Origin: CAWHHZ01 sp963829355
Lineage (GTDB): Bacteria > Acidobacteriota > Thermoanaerobaculia > Gp7-AA8 > JAHWKK01
Direction of reading: 5' to 3'
Assembly: GCA_963829355.1 (NCBI GenBank)
Contig: CAWHHZ010000011.1
Span: 62,001-126,000 of the forward strand
DNA length: 64,000 bases
Shown here: positions 24,838 through 34,242 of the stretch, one piece after another
How positions within the stretch are numbered: the stretch's first letter is position 1
Layout of the letters: each line of letters begins with the position of its first letter
The notes under the pieces: generated by a model
Database searches by the model: none
Told to the model about the DNA's origin: nothing
What the model saw: only the letters and a program-made list of their open reading frames with translations
Made by a program: the position numbers and the translations under genes

Positions 24838-25985
24838 GAGATATTCTCCAGGTCGGGATGGCCACCGTAGAGATGCCAGATACGGCAGGTGCCTTCGTTC
24901 GAGACCATGCACGCTCCGACGGGATTGTCAGGCGTACATTCCTTGCCGAAGAGTTTGCAATCACTCGGCGATGCGATCCCGGCCATGATGTTTCCGCAGA
25001 CGCATTGCTGCAGCAGGGCGGGTGGGGCATAGTCCCAGAACTCGGTCAGATCGATGGTGAAGCGCTTTCTTGCATCGAGGTGCGAGAATTCATCGCGCAG
25101 CCTGAGATTTCCGTTTGGAACCTGAGCGATTCCGCGCCAGTGACCACTGACCGGACGGAACACCTTCCACAGCGTGCGCTGTGCCTGGAGGTTCCCCTCG
25201 GGGGTGACGCAGCGGGGGAAACTGTTGACGACGCGGGCTTCCTTTTTCGCAATCATGCGGAGGAGCTCGACCAGTCCGGCGAGAATGTCCAGAGGCTCGA
25301 ATCCAGCCACAACGACCGGGATGTGATGGCGCTCAACGAACTTCTCGAAGATCTTCGAGCCGGTGATGGTCGCCGCGTGGCCGGCGGCGAGATATCCCTC
25401 GACACGCGTCTGCGGCATCTCCGCGACGATCTCCATCACGGGCGGAATGTACTTGTGGGCTGAGAGAACCGAGAAGTTGGGTGGAGGATCGTTGAGAATC
25501 ACCGCGGCCGTCGCGACGGCCGTCGTCTCGAATCCGGTGGCGAAGAAGACGACCTCGTCGGTCGTGTTCCTTGCGAGCTCCACGGCCTGTGCCGCGCTGT
25601 AGACCACGTGGACGGTTGCGCCATCCTGCTGAGCTGCCGCGAGCGAGCAGACCGATCCCGGGACCTTCAGCATGTCTCCATACGTCGCGATCTGAACTCC
25701 CGGCTGGCGGGCGAGGAGAACTCCCTCGTCGACTTCCGGAACGTCGGTGACGCAAACGGGACATCCGGGTCCCATGATGACGTCGAGCTTTTTCGGGAAT
25801 GTGCCGCGCAGGCCGAACTTCGCGATGGCCTGCTCGTGACTTCCGCAGACATGCATCACCGAGATCGACTCGCGGTCGATCGAATCGACCAGCCGCTGCA
25901 GTTCTTCCGAGAGCGCTCTTGCCAGTGCAGGATCTCTGAACTTGATCTGCTTGTTGAGCGGGGTGACCTGGCTCACGGCTTCCAT
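24834..25985 (-). CDS. hypD: Hydrogenase maturation protein HypD
   Basis: Scaffold for assembly of the Fe(CN)2CO group together with HypC. The 383 residues contain the conserved CGSHEQ motif near residue 47, GPGCPVCVT with the CxxC, the ATGFETTA segment, and the C-terminal cysteine cluster (QCVCGNIMAGIASPSDCKLFG, then C near ECTPDNPVGAC) that binds a [4Fe-4S] cluster. It lies between hypC (3-bp gap) and hypE (4-bp overlap). Confidence 0.96.
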   Translation of the reverse strand: MEAVSQVTPLNKQIKFRDPALARALSEELQRLVDSIDRESISVMHVCGSHEQAIAKFGLRGTFPKKLDVIMGPGCPVCVTDVPEVDEGVLLARQPGVQIATYGDMLKVPGSVCSLAAAQQDGATVHVVYSAAQAVELARNTTDEVVFFATGFETTAVATAAVILNDPPPNFSVLSAHKYIPPVMEIVAEMPQTRVEGYLAAGHAATITGSKIFEKFVERHHIPVVVAGFEPLDILAGLVELLRMIAKKEARVVNSFPRCVTPEGNLQAQRTLWKVFRPVSGHWRGIAQVPNGNLRLRDEFSHLDARKRFTIDLTEFWDYAPPALLQQCVCGNIMAGIASPSDCKLFGKECTPDNPVGACMVSNEGTCRIWHLYGGHPDLENIS

Positions 25986-25988
25986 CGG

Positions 25989-26270
25989 TCACCCCTCCGT
26001 GGTAGCGGAGATTTCTGCGGCGATGTCCGCGGCCATCGGATCGTCTTCGTTCTCTTCGAGGAGTGTCTCGTAGAGGGAGAGGGTCTCCTCGATCGACTCG
26101 TCCGGAATCTTGCGTATGGCGTAGCCGACGTGGTTGAGGATGTAGTCACCTGGTGCGACCTGCTCGTCGCACACCTCGAGTCGTACTTTTCTGCGCACTC
26201 CCCAGAAATCCACAGTCGCTGTGTAGTCATCATGGACTTCGATCACTCTTCCGGGTACTCCGAGACACAT
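25989..26270 (-). CDS. hypC: Hydrogenase maturation chaperone HypC
   Basis: A small chaperone that carries the iron centre from HypD to the large-subunit precursor. It begins MCLGVPGRV, and the N-terminal cysteine exposed after Met removal is the iron ligand, which fixes the start at 26270; GGGAGG precedes it. The 93 residues end in an acidic tail longer than usual. Only one HypC/HybG-type gene is visible for two hydrogenase operons. Confidence 0.95.
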   Translation of the reverse strand: MCLGVPGRVIEVHDDYTATVDFWGVRRKVRLEVCDEQVAPGDYILNHVGYAIRKIPDESIEETLSLYETLLEENEDDPMAADIAAEISATTEG

Positions 26271-26281
26271 TCTGGCCTCCC

Positions 26282-28678
26282 TCAAGCCTTTGTGACCGAC
26301 GCCGAGGCTCGTGGCATCGATGGGTCGGGTGTGAATACGAGTTTCTGCGCCTCTTTGAAATCGATTTCACTGCCCCGTGAGAAAACTTCATATTCGATTG
26401 CCCGCTCACGCCCGAGCTTACCGAGAGCATCGGCGACCAGCGCCTGCCCGAGTGCGAGACCTCCGTCGCCGGGCGGCACATTCCGGTGGAGATGACCATT
26501 CGCGATGTTGCGGACAGTCCGCTCGGCGAGCAGCGCGTTCTGGAAGCATCCACCCGTGAGAACCACAGGAATCGCACCTGTGTGAAATGAAAGATCCCGC
26601 ACGATCTCACTGGTCGCCTCGGCGATCGTATTGTGGAACCGCCCTGCGATGGTTGCCTGCGAAACGCCGTTGATGATGTCCTCGACCACCGCACGGACCA
26701 GTGGGCGCAGATCGATCTGCCACGGGACGGAGCCCTCGTGGACGATGATCGGGTAGCGTCGTGTCTCGGTTGGATCGGCGGCCATGTTGAGCTCGAGTGC
26801 CACCTGGCTCTCGTAACGCGAGTCAGGCCGCCCGAGGACCATCGCACCAATCCCGTCGAAGTAGCGGCCCACACCGTGAGCCATCGGGACGTTGACCTTC
26901 TTCTCGATCATCGTCCTCACGACCTCGATGCCTCGACGCGGCATGTGACGGAATAGCGGAATGGCGTGAAGGGGAGGTTCCCCATCAAAGGCATCGTCGA
27001 GTAGCGCCAGAGCGATCCGCCACACCTGAGAGATCGCGGCGTGACTGCCTGCCAGCGGGATTGGACGGAACGTCGCGACTCGTTCGAACCCCTGATAGTC
27101 GGCCAGCATGATCTCGCCGCCCCAGGCCGTCCCGTCGGTGCCGTAACCGGTTCCGTCGTAGGCGACTCCGATCACCGGTCCCTCGAATCGATGCTCGGCC
27201 ATCGCGGCTGCTATGTGAGCGTGATGATGCTGCACACCCACGAGCCTGACGCCGCCGAGTCCCTCTGCATAACGAGTCGAGAGATATTCAGGATGAAGAT
27301 CATGAGCGACGATCGCCGGCTCGATCCTGAGAAACCGCTTCATGCGCTCGATCGCTTCTTCGTAGTATCCGAAGGTCTCGAGGTTCTCGAGATCTCCGAT
27401 GTGAGGACCGAGCCATGCCGTCCCACCTTCGGCGATGCAGAATGTGTTCTTCAAATGAGCGCCGGCTGCGAGTACGGGAGTCTCGACATCCCGACTGAGC
27501 GCGATTCCCTGCGGGACCCAGCCTCGGGATCGCCGCAGGACGACTGGCGCGTCCGCGATGACCCGGGTGACGGAATCATCGCAGGTCGATTCGATGTCAC
27601 GGTCGTGAACGAGGAAGATGTCGGCGATCTCGCCGAGTCGCTCCACGGCCTCATCGTTGTCTCTCGCGATCGGTTCCTCGGAGAGATTTCCAGAGGTCAT
27701 GACGAGAGGAATGCCGAGCTGAGCGAGCAACAGGTGATGCAGTGGTGTGTACGGGAGCATCACGCCGACGAGCCGGTTGTGCGGGGCGATCTCCGGGGCC
27801 AGCGATGCATCGGGTTTGCGACGAACGAGGACGATCGGTCGCGCGGGCGAGCAGAGGAGAGCTTTTTCCGCGTCTGAGAGAAAGGCGAGCTCTTCTGCCG
27901 CTGCCAGATCGGGAACCATGACGGCGAACGGTTTCTCGTCCCGGCGCTTTCGTTCCCGAAGTCGCTTGACCGCGGTCGAGGAAGTGGCATCGCAGGCGAG
28001 ATGGAATCCGCCGAGTCCCTTGACTGCCACGATGAAATCGCAGCGGATTGCCCGGCCTGCCATTGCGATCGGATCATCCTTGCTGATCGCGGCGCCGGTC
28101 GGTCCCAGGACTCGGAGACGCGGTCCGCAATCGGGACACGCATTCGGCTGGGCGTGGAATCGGCGATCGGTGGGGGAGTCGTACTCCTGCTGACATGCGG
28201 AGCACATCGTGAAACGCGCCATCGTCGTGGTCGAACGGTCGTACGGCACATCTTTCGAGATCGTGAATCGCGGGCCACAGTTCGTGCAGTTGGTGAACGC
28301 GTAGCGGAATCGCCGGTTATTCGGGTCGAAGATCTCCTGCAGGCAATCAGGGCACGTGGCGAGATCCGGTGGGATCGACACGACCCTTCCGGTCGATGCG
28401 GTACTCTCGACGATCTCAAAACCGTCGACCGGCTCCATCGGTACGGTTTCAGTGTCGAGAGAGGTGATGGTGGCTGCCGGAGGCATGTCGTGTCCGAGCT
28501 GCTCGACGAAGAGTCCGACGGAGTCCGATCTGCCGAAGACCTCGATGGTCACGCCGGTCGAATGGTTCCAGACACGCCCTCCCAGCGCCTGCTCTCGCGC
28601 GAGACGATAGACCCATGGTCTGAAACCGACTCCTTGTACCGTGCCGCGAATCTCGATTCGCCGGCCCTCTTCTGTCAT
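26282..28678 (-). CDS. hypF: Carbamoyltransferase HypF
   Basis: Makes the thiocarboxamide on HypE from carbamoyl phosphate and ATP. All four parts are present in 798 residues: an acylphosphatase domain (GVGFRPWVYR), two zinc fingers (CPDC...CTNC and CSAC...CPDC, about residues 108-190), a YrdC-like domain and a Kae1-like carbamoyltransferase domain with the HHHAH metal motif. It is the first gene of the operon, with a GGAGGG ribosome-binding site. hypA and hypB, needed for nickel insertion, are not in the window. Confidence 0.96.
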   Translation of the reverse strand: MTEEGRRIEIRGTVQGVGFRPWVYRLAREQALGGRVWNHSTGVTIEVFGRSDSVGLFVEQLGHDMPPAATITSLDTETVPMEPVDGFEIVESTASTGRVVSIPPDLATCPDCLQEIFDPNNRRFRYAFTNCTNCGPRFTISKDVPYDRSTTTMARFTMCSACQQEYDSPTDRRFHAQPNACPDCGPRLRVLGPTGAAISKDDPIAMAGRAIRCDFIVAVKGLGGFHLACDATSSTAVKRLRERKRRDEKPFAVMVPDLAAAEELAFLSDAEKALLCSPARPIVLVRRKPDASLAPEIAPHNRLVGVMLPYTPLHHLLLAQLGIPLVMTSGNLSEEPIARDNDEAVERLGEIADIFLVHDRDIESTCDDSVTRVIADAPVVLRRSRGWVPQGIALSRDVETPVLAAGAHLKNTFCIAEGGTAWLGPHIGDLENLETFGYYEEAIERMKRFLRIEPAIVAHDLHPEYLSTRYAEGLGGVRLVGVQHHHAHIAAAMAEHRFEGPVIGVAYDGTGYGTDGTAWGGEIMLADYQGFERVATFRPIPLAGSHAAISQVWRIALALLDDAFDGEPPLHAIPLFRHMPRRGIEVVRTMIEKKVNVPMAHGVGRYFDGIGAMVLGRPDSRYESQVALELNMAADPTETRRYPIIVHEGSVPWQIDLRPLVRAVVEDIINGVSQATIAGRFHNTIAEATSEIVRDLSFHTGAIPVVLTGGCFQNALLAERTVRNIANGHLHRNVPPGDGGLALGQALVADALGKLGRERAIEYEVFSRGSEIDFKEAQKLVFTPDPSMPRASASVTKA

Positions 28679-28744
28679 CAGGAAAGCCCTCCGGATGTTT
28701 GAAATAAGATTAGATTCAGGGCGTCGGGAGCCTCATGATACCCC

Positions 28745-28760
28745 TCACTCGTTCATGTGA
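28745..28760. promoter_or_regulatory. TCAC-N8-GTGA palindrome upstream of hypF
   Basis: TCACTCGTTCATGTGA, 67 bp upstream of the hypF start. Its right half also forms TGTGA-N6-TCACG (28756-28771), the classical CRP arrangement, so this locus could be read either way. The shared 16-bp form links the maturation operon with both hydrogenase promoters. Confidence 0.58.
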
Positions 28761-28775
28761 CGATAATCACGTTTT

Positions 28776-28817
28776 CAGTCGTCAGTCGACAGTCGTCAGT
28801 CGTCAGTCGACAGTCGA
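28776..28817. repeat. Short tandem repeat of CAGTCGT / CAGTCGA
   Basis: Six near-perfect 7-bp units (CAGTCGT, CAGTCGA) arranged head to tail upstream of the hypF promoter. No coding potential is seen. The rest of the hypF-nucleotidase gap holds nothing else I can name. Confidence 0.7.
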
Positions 28818-28881
28818 TGTTCGGCGCCTGAGTTCAGTTTCGACGTGTCGAGCGGTGGACCGCTGGTCCCATAACGCCCTC

Positions 28882-30345
28882 TCAGAGCCGGGCCAGAGCA
28901 GTGCGGACGATGTCTCTGACCTTTAGCCCCGTATCTTCGGCAGTCTTGCCAGACAGGGCACTCCGATAGGTGGGAGCGATGTTCATCAGATAGTCGGTGG
29001 TCGCGACGATGTACGTCTCGGAGGGGTTGATCGGGCGGCCGGCGACCGAGATGCCTCTCAGATCACCCTGCGGTCCCAGGTCGAGGCTAGCTCCGGCGAT
29101 CTGTGCGAACGAGTCTGCTCCCCGCAGGGAAGCCGCGTGCCGGAGAAGGTTAGTGAGCTCGACCCCGGACAGCTCGATCCGTACGACCGCGTTGTCGTAC
29201 GGAAGAACATCCCGAAGATCCGTCTCGCGGACCACACCTCGCGGAAGGGAGCCGCGAAAGCTGCTGGAGGTCGAAAGAGCGACGTCCGCGTCTGCCGCCA
29301 GGCGCACTGCCTCCATCGTGAACTGTCCCAGCTCGGTCTGGCTCGAGTTGACGTTGCTGTTGGAAAGTCCTCGCGCGAGTGTCGCAATCTCCCGGAACAG
29401 CGGAGCGTAGATCGGATCGTGTTCGAGCTGCTTCTGGAGAACCTGCACACGTTCTGCGACCCGGGCATCCTGGCGGAGCGCCGGTGACATCGTCACGATC
29501 TTGCCCGAGACGTCGGTCAGGCGACCGTCCAAGAATCTCAATTCTACCCGGCTCAGGTTCGACAGGTATTGTCCCGAGGAGATCATGGCCGTGTCGGTTC
29601 CCTCGATGATCTGGAGTGGCTGAACCACGTGAGAGTGGGTGCCGAGGATCAGATCAATGCCCCCGACCGATCGGGCGAGGGCGATGTCCTCGTCGGTCGA
29701 TGCATGACCAATCAGAACCACGGCATCGACCCGTTCGACATCCCTGAGATGCCGGACGACCTCCGCGGCAGCGCCCGCTCGCTCTCCGAACCTGACTCCT
29801 TCGACAGGAGCCGTCGCAGGCCGGATCAGGGTGGAGAAGTCGGAACCGGCGAGGGCGAATGCTCCAACGCGAACTCCGCTCCTCTCGAAAACGGCGTATG
29901 CAGGGAAAACTGGCTTTCCCGTGGCGTCGTGAACGTTGGCTCCGAGAATCGGGTAGTCGATGGAAGCGCGACATTCGTCGAAAACCGCCGCGCCATAGTC
30001 GGCGTCATGGTTGCCGAAGGCCATCGCGTCGACGATCCCGTTCCACCAGCTCCATTCGATGCAGCGGTATTTGTCGGACCATGCAGGAGCCCCGAGGTTC
30101 ATCGTGTCGCCGCCGTTGAAGACGAGGACATCGTCGCGGCTGGCGAGGGGCTCGACATAGGCGACCGCTCGTGCGATTCCGGCCGTTTCATCTTCTCCGT
30201 CGACATGGAAGGGAACCGCGTGCGAGTGATAGTCGGAGAAGTGAAGGATGGTGATGGTCGTGCGAGTGGGCGTCGTCGCCGACCGGCAGGAGAAAAGGAG
30301 GGCGAGCGTGAGGAGGAGAAGAGGACTCAGCGGGCGAACGCGCAT
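28882..30345 (-). CDS. 5'-nucleotidase/UshA-family lipoprotein
   Basis: A 487-residue secreted metallophosphoesterase that probably hydrolyses nucleotides or cyclic phosphodiesters outside the cytoplasm. The N-terminus is a lipoprotein signal with lipobox LFSC at about residue 20. Metal-binding motifs are FSDYHSH, GGDTMNLG, GNHDADYG, GHAS and GTHSHV, followed by the C-terminal 5'-nucleotidase domain (LPYDNAVVRIELSG). The ATG at 30345 is chosen because upstream codons are translated from a dispersed repeat. No strong ribosome-binding site is visible. Confidence 0.9.
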   Translation of the reverse strand: MRVRPLSPLLLLTLALLFSCRSATTPTRTTITILHFSDYHSHAVPFHVDGEDETAGIARAVAYVEPLASRDDVLVFNGGDTMNLGAPAWSDKYRCIEWSWWNGIVDAMAFGNHDADYGAAVFDECRASIDYPILGANVHDATGKPVFPAYAVFERSGVRVGAFALAGSDFSTLIRPATAPVEGVRFGERAGAAAEVVRHLRDVERVDAVVLIGHASTDEDIALARSVGGIDLILGTHSHVVQPLQIIEGTDTAMISSGQYLSNLSRVELRFLDGRLTDVSGKIVTMSPALRQDARVAERVQVLQKQLEHDPIYAPLFREIATLARGLSNSNVNSSQTELGQFTMEAVRLAADADVALSTSSSFRGSLPRGVVRETDLRDVLPYDNAVVRIELSGVELTNLLRHAASLRGADSFAQIAGASLDLGPQGDLRGISVAGRPINPSETYIVATTDYLMNIAPTYRSALSGKTAEDTGLKVRDIVRTALARL

Positions 30346-30395
30346 GAGCGCATTGTAGCGAAGGAGACATGAACGTCCGGATTGCGGTCGAGTCA

Positions 30396-30576
30396 TTCCG
30401 AACGCGATCCTTCGGTTCACGTAGGATGACACAGAAGGTCGGAGCGAGCTGTCATCCTGAGCCGCCGGAGCGCAGCGGAGGACGGCCGAAGGATCTCGTG
30501 GAGCCATACTCGCCCGAAGTTCGGCACGAGTCACGACGTACGCGATCCTTCACAGCCTCTCAGGATGACGGGCTGA
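30396..30576. repeat. Dispersed intergenic repeat, copy 3
   Basis: Three GATCCTTCG/CCTGAG modules in alternating orientation: ACGCGATCCTTCGGTTCACG, then TCATCCTGAGCCGCCGGAGC with CGAAGGATCTCGTGG, then ACGCGATCCTTCACAGCCTC. It occupies the gap between the nucleotidase gene and the terminator of the CsgG-like gene. Confidence 0.8.
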
Positions 30577-30588
30577 TTCTTTGACTCA

Positions 30589-30625
30589 AAACAAAAAGGG
30601 CCGGTGGAGGGTGCTCCACCGGCCC
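30589..30625 (-). terminator. Intrinsic terminator of the CsgG-like gene
   Basis: A perfect 12-bp stem, GGGCCGGTGGAG with CTCCACCGGCCC, followed on the minus strand by a T-rich run (AACAAAAA on the plus strand). It lies 24 bp after the stop codon of the CsgG-like gene. Confidence 0.88.
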
Positions 30626-30649
30626 TGATTTCTCGGTGGAATCTTGTTC

Positions 30650-31558
30650 CTACGGCAGATGGACGGCCATGCCGCGGTCGACGCCGGCGGAGTCGCCGCT
30701 GATGATCGAGCCGATGGCGAGCTTCTCCCGAACCTCACTGATCCTGATCCGCGCGATCTCTTCCATGATCTCGTCGAGGACCTCACCCGTGTCGGGATCG
30801 CGGATGACCTCGGCGTCTCCGATCACGAACTCCTGCCCGGCCTTCACACCTTCGCGCTCGCCGCGGTTGATGTAGACCTTACCGTCGCGATTCATGACCA
30901 CTGTACCGGTCCACTTCACGTTGTCGAGCTGACCGATCATCCAGTCGACCGCCTCTTCGACCGACGCCATGACGGCCTTGCCGACGTTGTCATTCTTGAA
31001 GGCTTCCACGTCGCCGGAGAAGTTGCGGCAGCAGTATCCGATACGGAATCCCCGCGATCCGGCTGCTCCGGTCACGCTCTCTGAGGCGAGGACCTGTCCG
31101 GTGGTCGAGTCGACCATGTAGATCGTCGTATTGATCTCGGCCTGACCGCCACGGCCACCCACCCTGATGCCGCGGATCGAGATTCCGCCTCCGCCGCCAC
31201 TCGTATTCTCCTGGACGTGCGTGATCGCTCCCTTGATCAGGATCTGAGCGGGTGTCATCTGTCCGGTGGCCGGAGCTTTGTTCCCGCCGGCCGTTCGTCC
31301 GGAGGCAGCAAAGTCCTGCTCATCCATGGCCGCTGCGCGCATGTCGGTCTCGCCGAGCACGATGAAACGATCCGTCTGGTTGAGGGCATCGGTGAGAACG
31401 GATGCCCAGGCATCGCCGATATCCCACTGGGAGCTCCACCCAGCCTGATTGTCGAACTTTGTGACGGCGACGGTGTAACGAAGGCCGCCTTTCTCCGCGG
31501 CCCATACGGCCGGGGTCAGGATTGCGGCGATTACGACTGCTAAAATCAACTTCCTCAT
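30650..31558 (-). CDS. CsgG-family exported protein
   Basis: A 302-residue protein with a cleavable signal peptide (residues 1-21, AVWAA) and no lipobox. Residues 25-210 match the CsgG/LpoB-type fold: AVTKFDNQAGW, a DAL-type helix and a glycine-rich stretch before the strand INTTIYMVDSTTGQVL. The C-terminal part (about 215-302) resembles a small beta domain with KVYINRGEREGVKAGQEF, seen in several CsgG relatives. Family members take part in outer-membrane secretion or envelope assembly; the function here is unknown. It is divergent from a Ser/Thr kinase whose C-terminal domain looks related. AGGAGG precedes the ATG. Confidence 0.8.
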   Translation of the reverse strand: MRKLILAVVIAAILTPAVWAAEKGGLRYTVAVTKFDNQAGWSSQWDIGDAWASVLTDALNQTDRFIVLGETDMRAAAMDEQDFAASGRTAGGNKAPATGQMTPAQILIKGAITHVQENTSGGGGGISIRGIRVGGRGGQAEINTTIYMVDSTTGQVLASESVTGAAGSRGFRIGYCCRNFSGDVEAFKNDNVGKAVMASVEEAVDWMIGQLDNVKWTGTVVMNRDGKVYINRGEREGVKAGQEFVIGDAEVIRDPDTGEVLDEIMEEIARIRISEVREKLAIGSIISGDSAGVDRGMAVHLP

Positions 31559-31749
31559 TGAGTGGTCCTCCTGAGTTGTGGTTCCGATGAGACTGTGACT
31601 CGTCTTCGCGGTCGGTGTCTCCAGGGGCCGCGAAGCGGGAGCTCCTCGCAATAGAGCTCTACGATGCAGTGGTTGAAACACATCACGTAGTCGTATCATT
31701 CAGTATAACAGCGCGATTGTGACACTTTTTCTGCTGACGGGAGTCCTCA

Positions 31750-33726
31750 ATGTCTGAAAAAATCGGCCACTACACCATCGTTTCCAAGCTCGGGCGGGGA
31801 GGGATGGGAGTCGTCTACAAGGCGCACGAGGAATCGCTCAACCGCTACGTCGCCATCAAGGTCCTCGGTGAACATCTGATCGAGGACGAGCAGTTCCTGT
31901 TGAGGTTCAAGCGCGAGGCGCAGTCCGCTGCCGGGCTTTCTCATCCGAACATCGTTCAGATCTACTTCATCGGGGAGGATGAGGGACGGCACTACTTCGT
32001 CATGGAGTACGTCTCCGGAAAGCCGATCGACAGCATCATTCGCGAGCGGGGAAGTCTCGACTCGATCCACGCGGCGCAGATCATCCTTCAGGCTGCGCAG
32101 GGGCTGGCGGCCGCACACGACAAGAGCATCATTCACCGCGACATCAAGCCTGCGAACCTGATTCTCGATGAGCGTGGAATCGTCAAAATTGCCGACTTCG
32201 GTCTCGCGCTTCCTTCTCAGATTCAGAGCCGGCTGACCGCCACGGGCATGCTGATGGGGACTCCGGGATACATGGCTCCGGAGCAGTGCAGAGGAGAGCA
32301 GGCCGACCACCGGACCGACATCTATGCCCTGGGCGTCACTCTGTACGAGATGCTTACGGGCAATGTTCCGTTCAAGGCAGAGAGCCCGCTGGTCCTGCTC
32401 AAACAGATCCTGGACGAGCCTGCTCCCGACGTGTCCGCGTTGAAGCCTGACGTGAAAGTGGAGATCATTGCGATCCTCGACAAGATGATCGCGAAGGAAC
32501 GGGAGAACCGCTTCCAGAGCGCACATGAGCTCGTTGACGCGCTCGAGGGCTTCCTCTCCGATCAGGGTGTCAGAACGATGAGTCGTGGTCTTGCCACGCT
32601 CGCTGCCGGCGCCGGAGTCGCTGCCGCGGCAGTCCCGACGGTGTCGCTCGACGCCGCAACCGCCGCGATGGACGCTCCCACTGTACCGCGGGCCTCCCTC
32701 ACGCCCTCGGAAGATCCCACGGCGATTCTCTCCACGTCATCGCAGGCCGCAACGACTGCGCCGGACATCGCCTCTACAGCGCCGCTGACGCCTCCTGCCG
32801 GTGCGGCGCACGTCCCACCGCCTCCAGGAGCCGCCGTGCCACCTCCGCCGGTGCCGTCTGGCACCCCGGTGCAGGCCAGGAAAAAGTCCTGGGCACCGCT
32901 GGTCGTCGGCGTTCTGCTGATCCTCATGCTGGTGGTGGCCGGGGGCGCATTCGCGGCATGGAAGACGCTGGGACACTTCTGGTCTGACCAGTCGGCCGAG
33001 CCTGCCGTGGAGTTGGCAGAGGGCGCGTCGGGGGCCGGCGATCACGTCACGCTCGACGGATCGTCGGTCGAGCTGGGAGCGCCGGTCCGGACGGAGTCCA
33101 GCATTGTCGAAGAGACGTCGGGTGGAGAGGAGAGGGAGGTTCTGGAGCCAGCCGCAGCCGACATCCGGACCGCGAGTGTCAACCCGCCCTCGGTTCTGAC
33201 TCCTCGTCCTTCGCGGGAGGGTTCACAGGAACAGACTCCGGTGAAGCCGCGGGCGAACGAACCGGTCGCGCCGGCGGGACCGCGTCTGCAGGGTACCGCA
33301 ATCGTCGTGACGGGAGACTCCGCGCTCACAGATCACATCGCGGGAGGTTTGCTCTCACGATTCCGCAGCATGGGGATCGAGGCAGTCGACGCACGATTTC
33401 TTCCCGAGACAGAGAGCATGGTGCTCGGTGATCCATCGGTCGGGGCTCTCTCCGACGCTCTTCGCAGTGCTGGCTCGCGCTGGATGGTTCTCGCCAGGAT
33501 CGAGCCTGCTGGTGAGCGCCAGCTCCGCTACATGGGAAGGTCGGAGACTTCGTACCGGGCGAGAATCAACGTCTCCACGATCGACGTGGCTACAGGGCGG
33601 CCTGTGGGGCAGACGTACAGCGAGAGTATCGAGTACACCTCGCTGAATGCGGAACGACAAGCCGAGACGGCGCTGAGAAAGATCGGCCGCGACGTAGCGG
33701 AGTCGATTCGCGATCGGAGGCCGTGA
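31750..33726 (+). CDS. Transmembrane Ser/Thr protein kinase with C-terminal exported domain
   Basis: A 658-residue PknB/Hanks-type kinase. The glycine loop GRGGMG (15-20), K37 in VAIKVL, HRDIKPAN (129-136), DFG (149-151) and APEQ are all intact, so it should be active. A Pro/Ala-rich linker (about 290-375) leads to one transmembrane helix (about 382-402). The outside part ends in a 130-residue domain with strands and helices resembling the LpoB/CsgG family (GSRWMVLARIEP, RARINVSTIDVATG). It could sense an envelope signal; the ligand is unknown. The CsgG-like gene is divergent across a 190-bp gap. Confidence 0.9.
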   Translation: MSEKIGHYTIVSKLGRGGMGVVYKAHEESLNRYVAIKVLGEHLIEDEQFLLRFKREAQSAAGLSHPNIVQIYFIGEDEGRHYFVMEYVSGKPIDSIIRERGSLDSIHAAQIILQAAQGLAAAHDKSIIHRDIKPANLILDERGIVKIADFGLALPSQIQSRLTATGMLMGTPGYMAPEQCRGEQADHRTDIYALGVTLYEMLTGNVPFKAESPLVLLKQILDEPAPDVSALKPDVKVEIIAILDKMIAKERENRFQSAHELVDALEGFLSDQGVRTMSRGLATLAAGAGVAAAAVPTVSLDAATAAMDAPTVPRASLTPSEDPTAILSTSSQAATTAPDIASTAPLTPPAGAAHVPPPPGAAVPPPPVPSGTPVQARKKSWAPLVVGVLLILMLVVAGGAFAAWKTLGHFWSDQSAEPAVELAEGASGAGDHVTLDGSSVELGAPVRTESSIVEETSGGEEREVLEPAAADIRTASVNPPSVLTPRPSREGSQEQTPVKPRANEPVAPAGPRLQGTAIVVTGDSALTDHIAGGLLSRFRSMGIEAVDARFLPETESMVLGDPSVGALSDALRSAGSRWMVLARIEPAGERQLRYMGRSETSYRARINVSTIDVATGRPVGQTYSESIEYTSLNAERQAETALRKIGRDVAESIRDRRP

Positions 33727-33745
33727 GCTGAGGTGGACGGATGGA

Positions 33746-34132
33746 TCAGTTCAGGATTGATTCGTCCGTGCGCCACAGCGTGAAGCGGCGGATAGTCGTG
33801 GTCACGACGCGATTGTCGAATTCGATGCGAAGGCCGCTCCCGACCACGACTCTCTGATTGATGACACTTCCGCCGAGGCTGCATCCCGTGATGCGTACGA
33901 CTGCCGGCGTCGTGGTGTTCTTCTCGAACCATCCCCCGGTGACTCGCCACCGGCCGTCTCCGAGGTAGTGGAGTGTATAGGTGGAGTTGAGAGTCACGAC
34001 GACCAGCCGGTCTCCCGGTTCGACTTCTGCCCGGTCGATTGTGTCCGCTTCCTGGAAGTAGCGAGCGATCCGGTCCAGATCGGCGCCTCTTACTTGGCTG
34101 CGGCTCGTCCTTGTGGTGTCGAGACTGTTCAT
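33746..34132 (-). CDS. Hypothetical protein
   Basis: A 128-residue protein with no recognised family. It appears to have a short N-terminal helical part (DLDRIARYFQEADTI) followed by a beta-rich region with tryptophan-containing repeats (GDGRWRVTGGWFEKNT). No signal peptide or transmembrane helix is evident. The in-frame ATG at 34156 would add eight residues. It is convergent with the kinase gene and divergent from the hypothetical gene at 34243. Confidence 0.6.
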   Translation of the reverse strand: MNSLDTTRTSRSQVRGADLDRIARYFQEADTIDRAEVEPGDRLVVVTLNSTYTLHYLGDGRWRVTGGWFEKNTTTPAVVRITGCSLGGSVINQRVVVGSGLRIEFDNRVVTTTIRRFTLWRTDESILN

Positions 34133-34242
34133 GAGGGCTCGGAGTATGATGAACATACGCCCCGTCGGGGGGCAAGGTTTTTTTTATCTTGCGTATGACT
34201 ATTCGAGATCGCTGCCACCCCATCTGAGGCAGGAGTGATGTC

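Noticed and set aside
28756..28771. Classical CRP site TGTGA-N6-TCACG upstream of hypF
   Set aside because: It shares bases with the TCAC-N8-GTGA palindrome that recurs at six other places, whereas the classical arrangement was seen only here.
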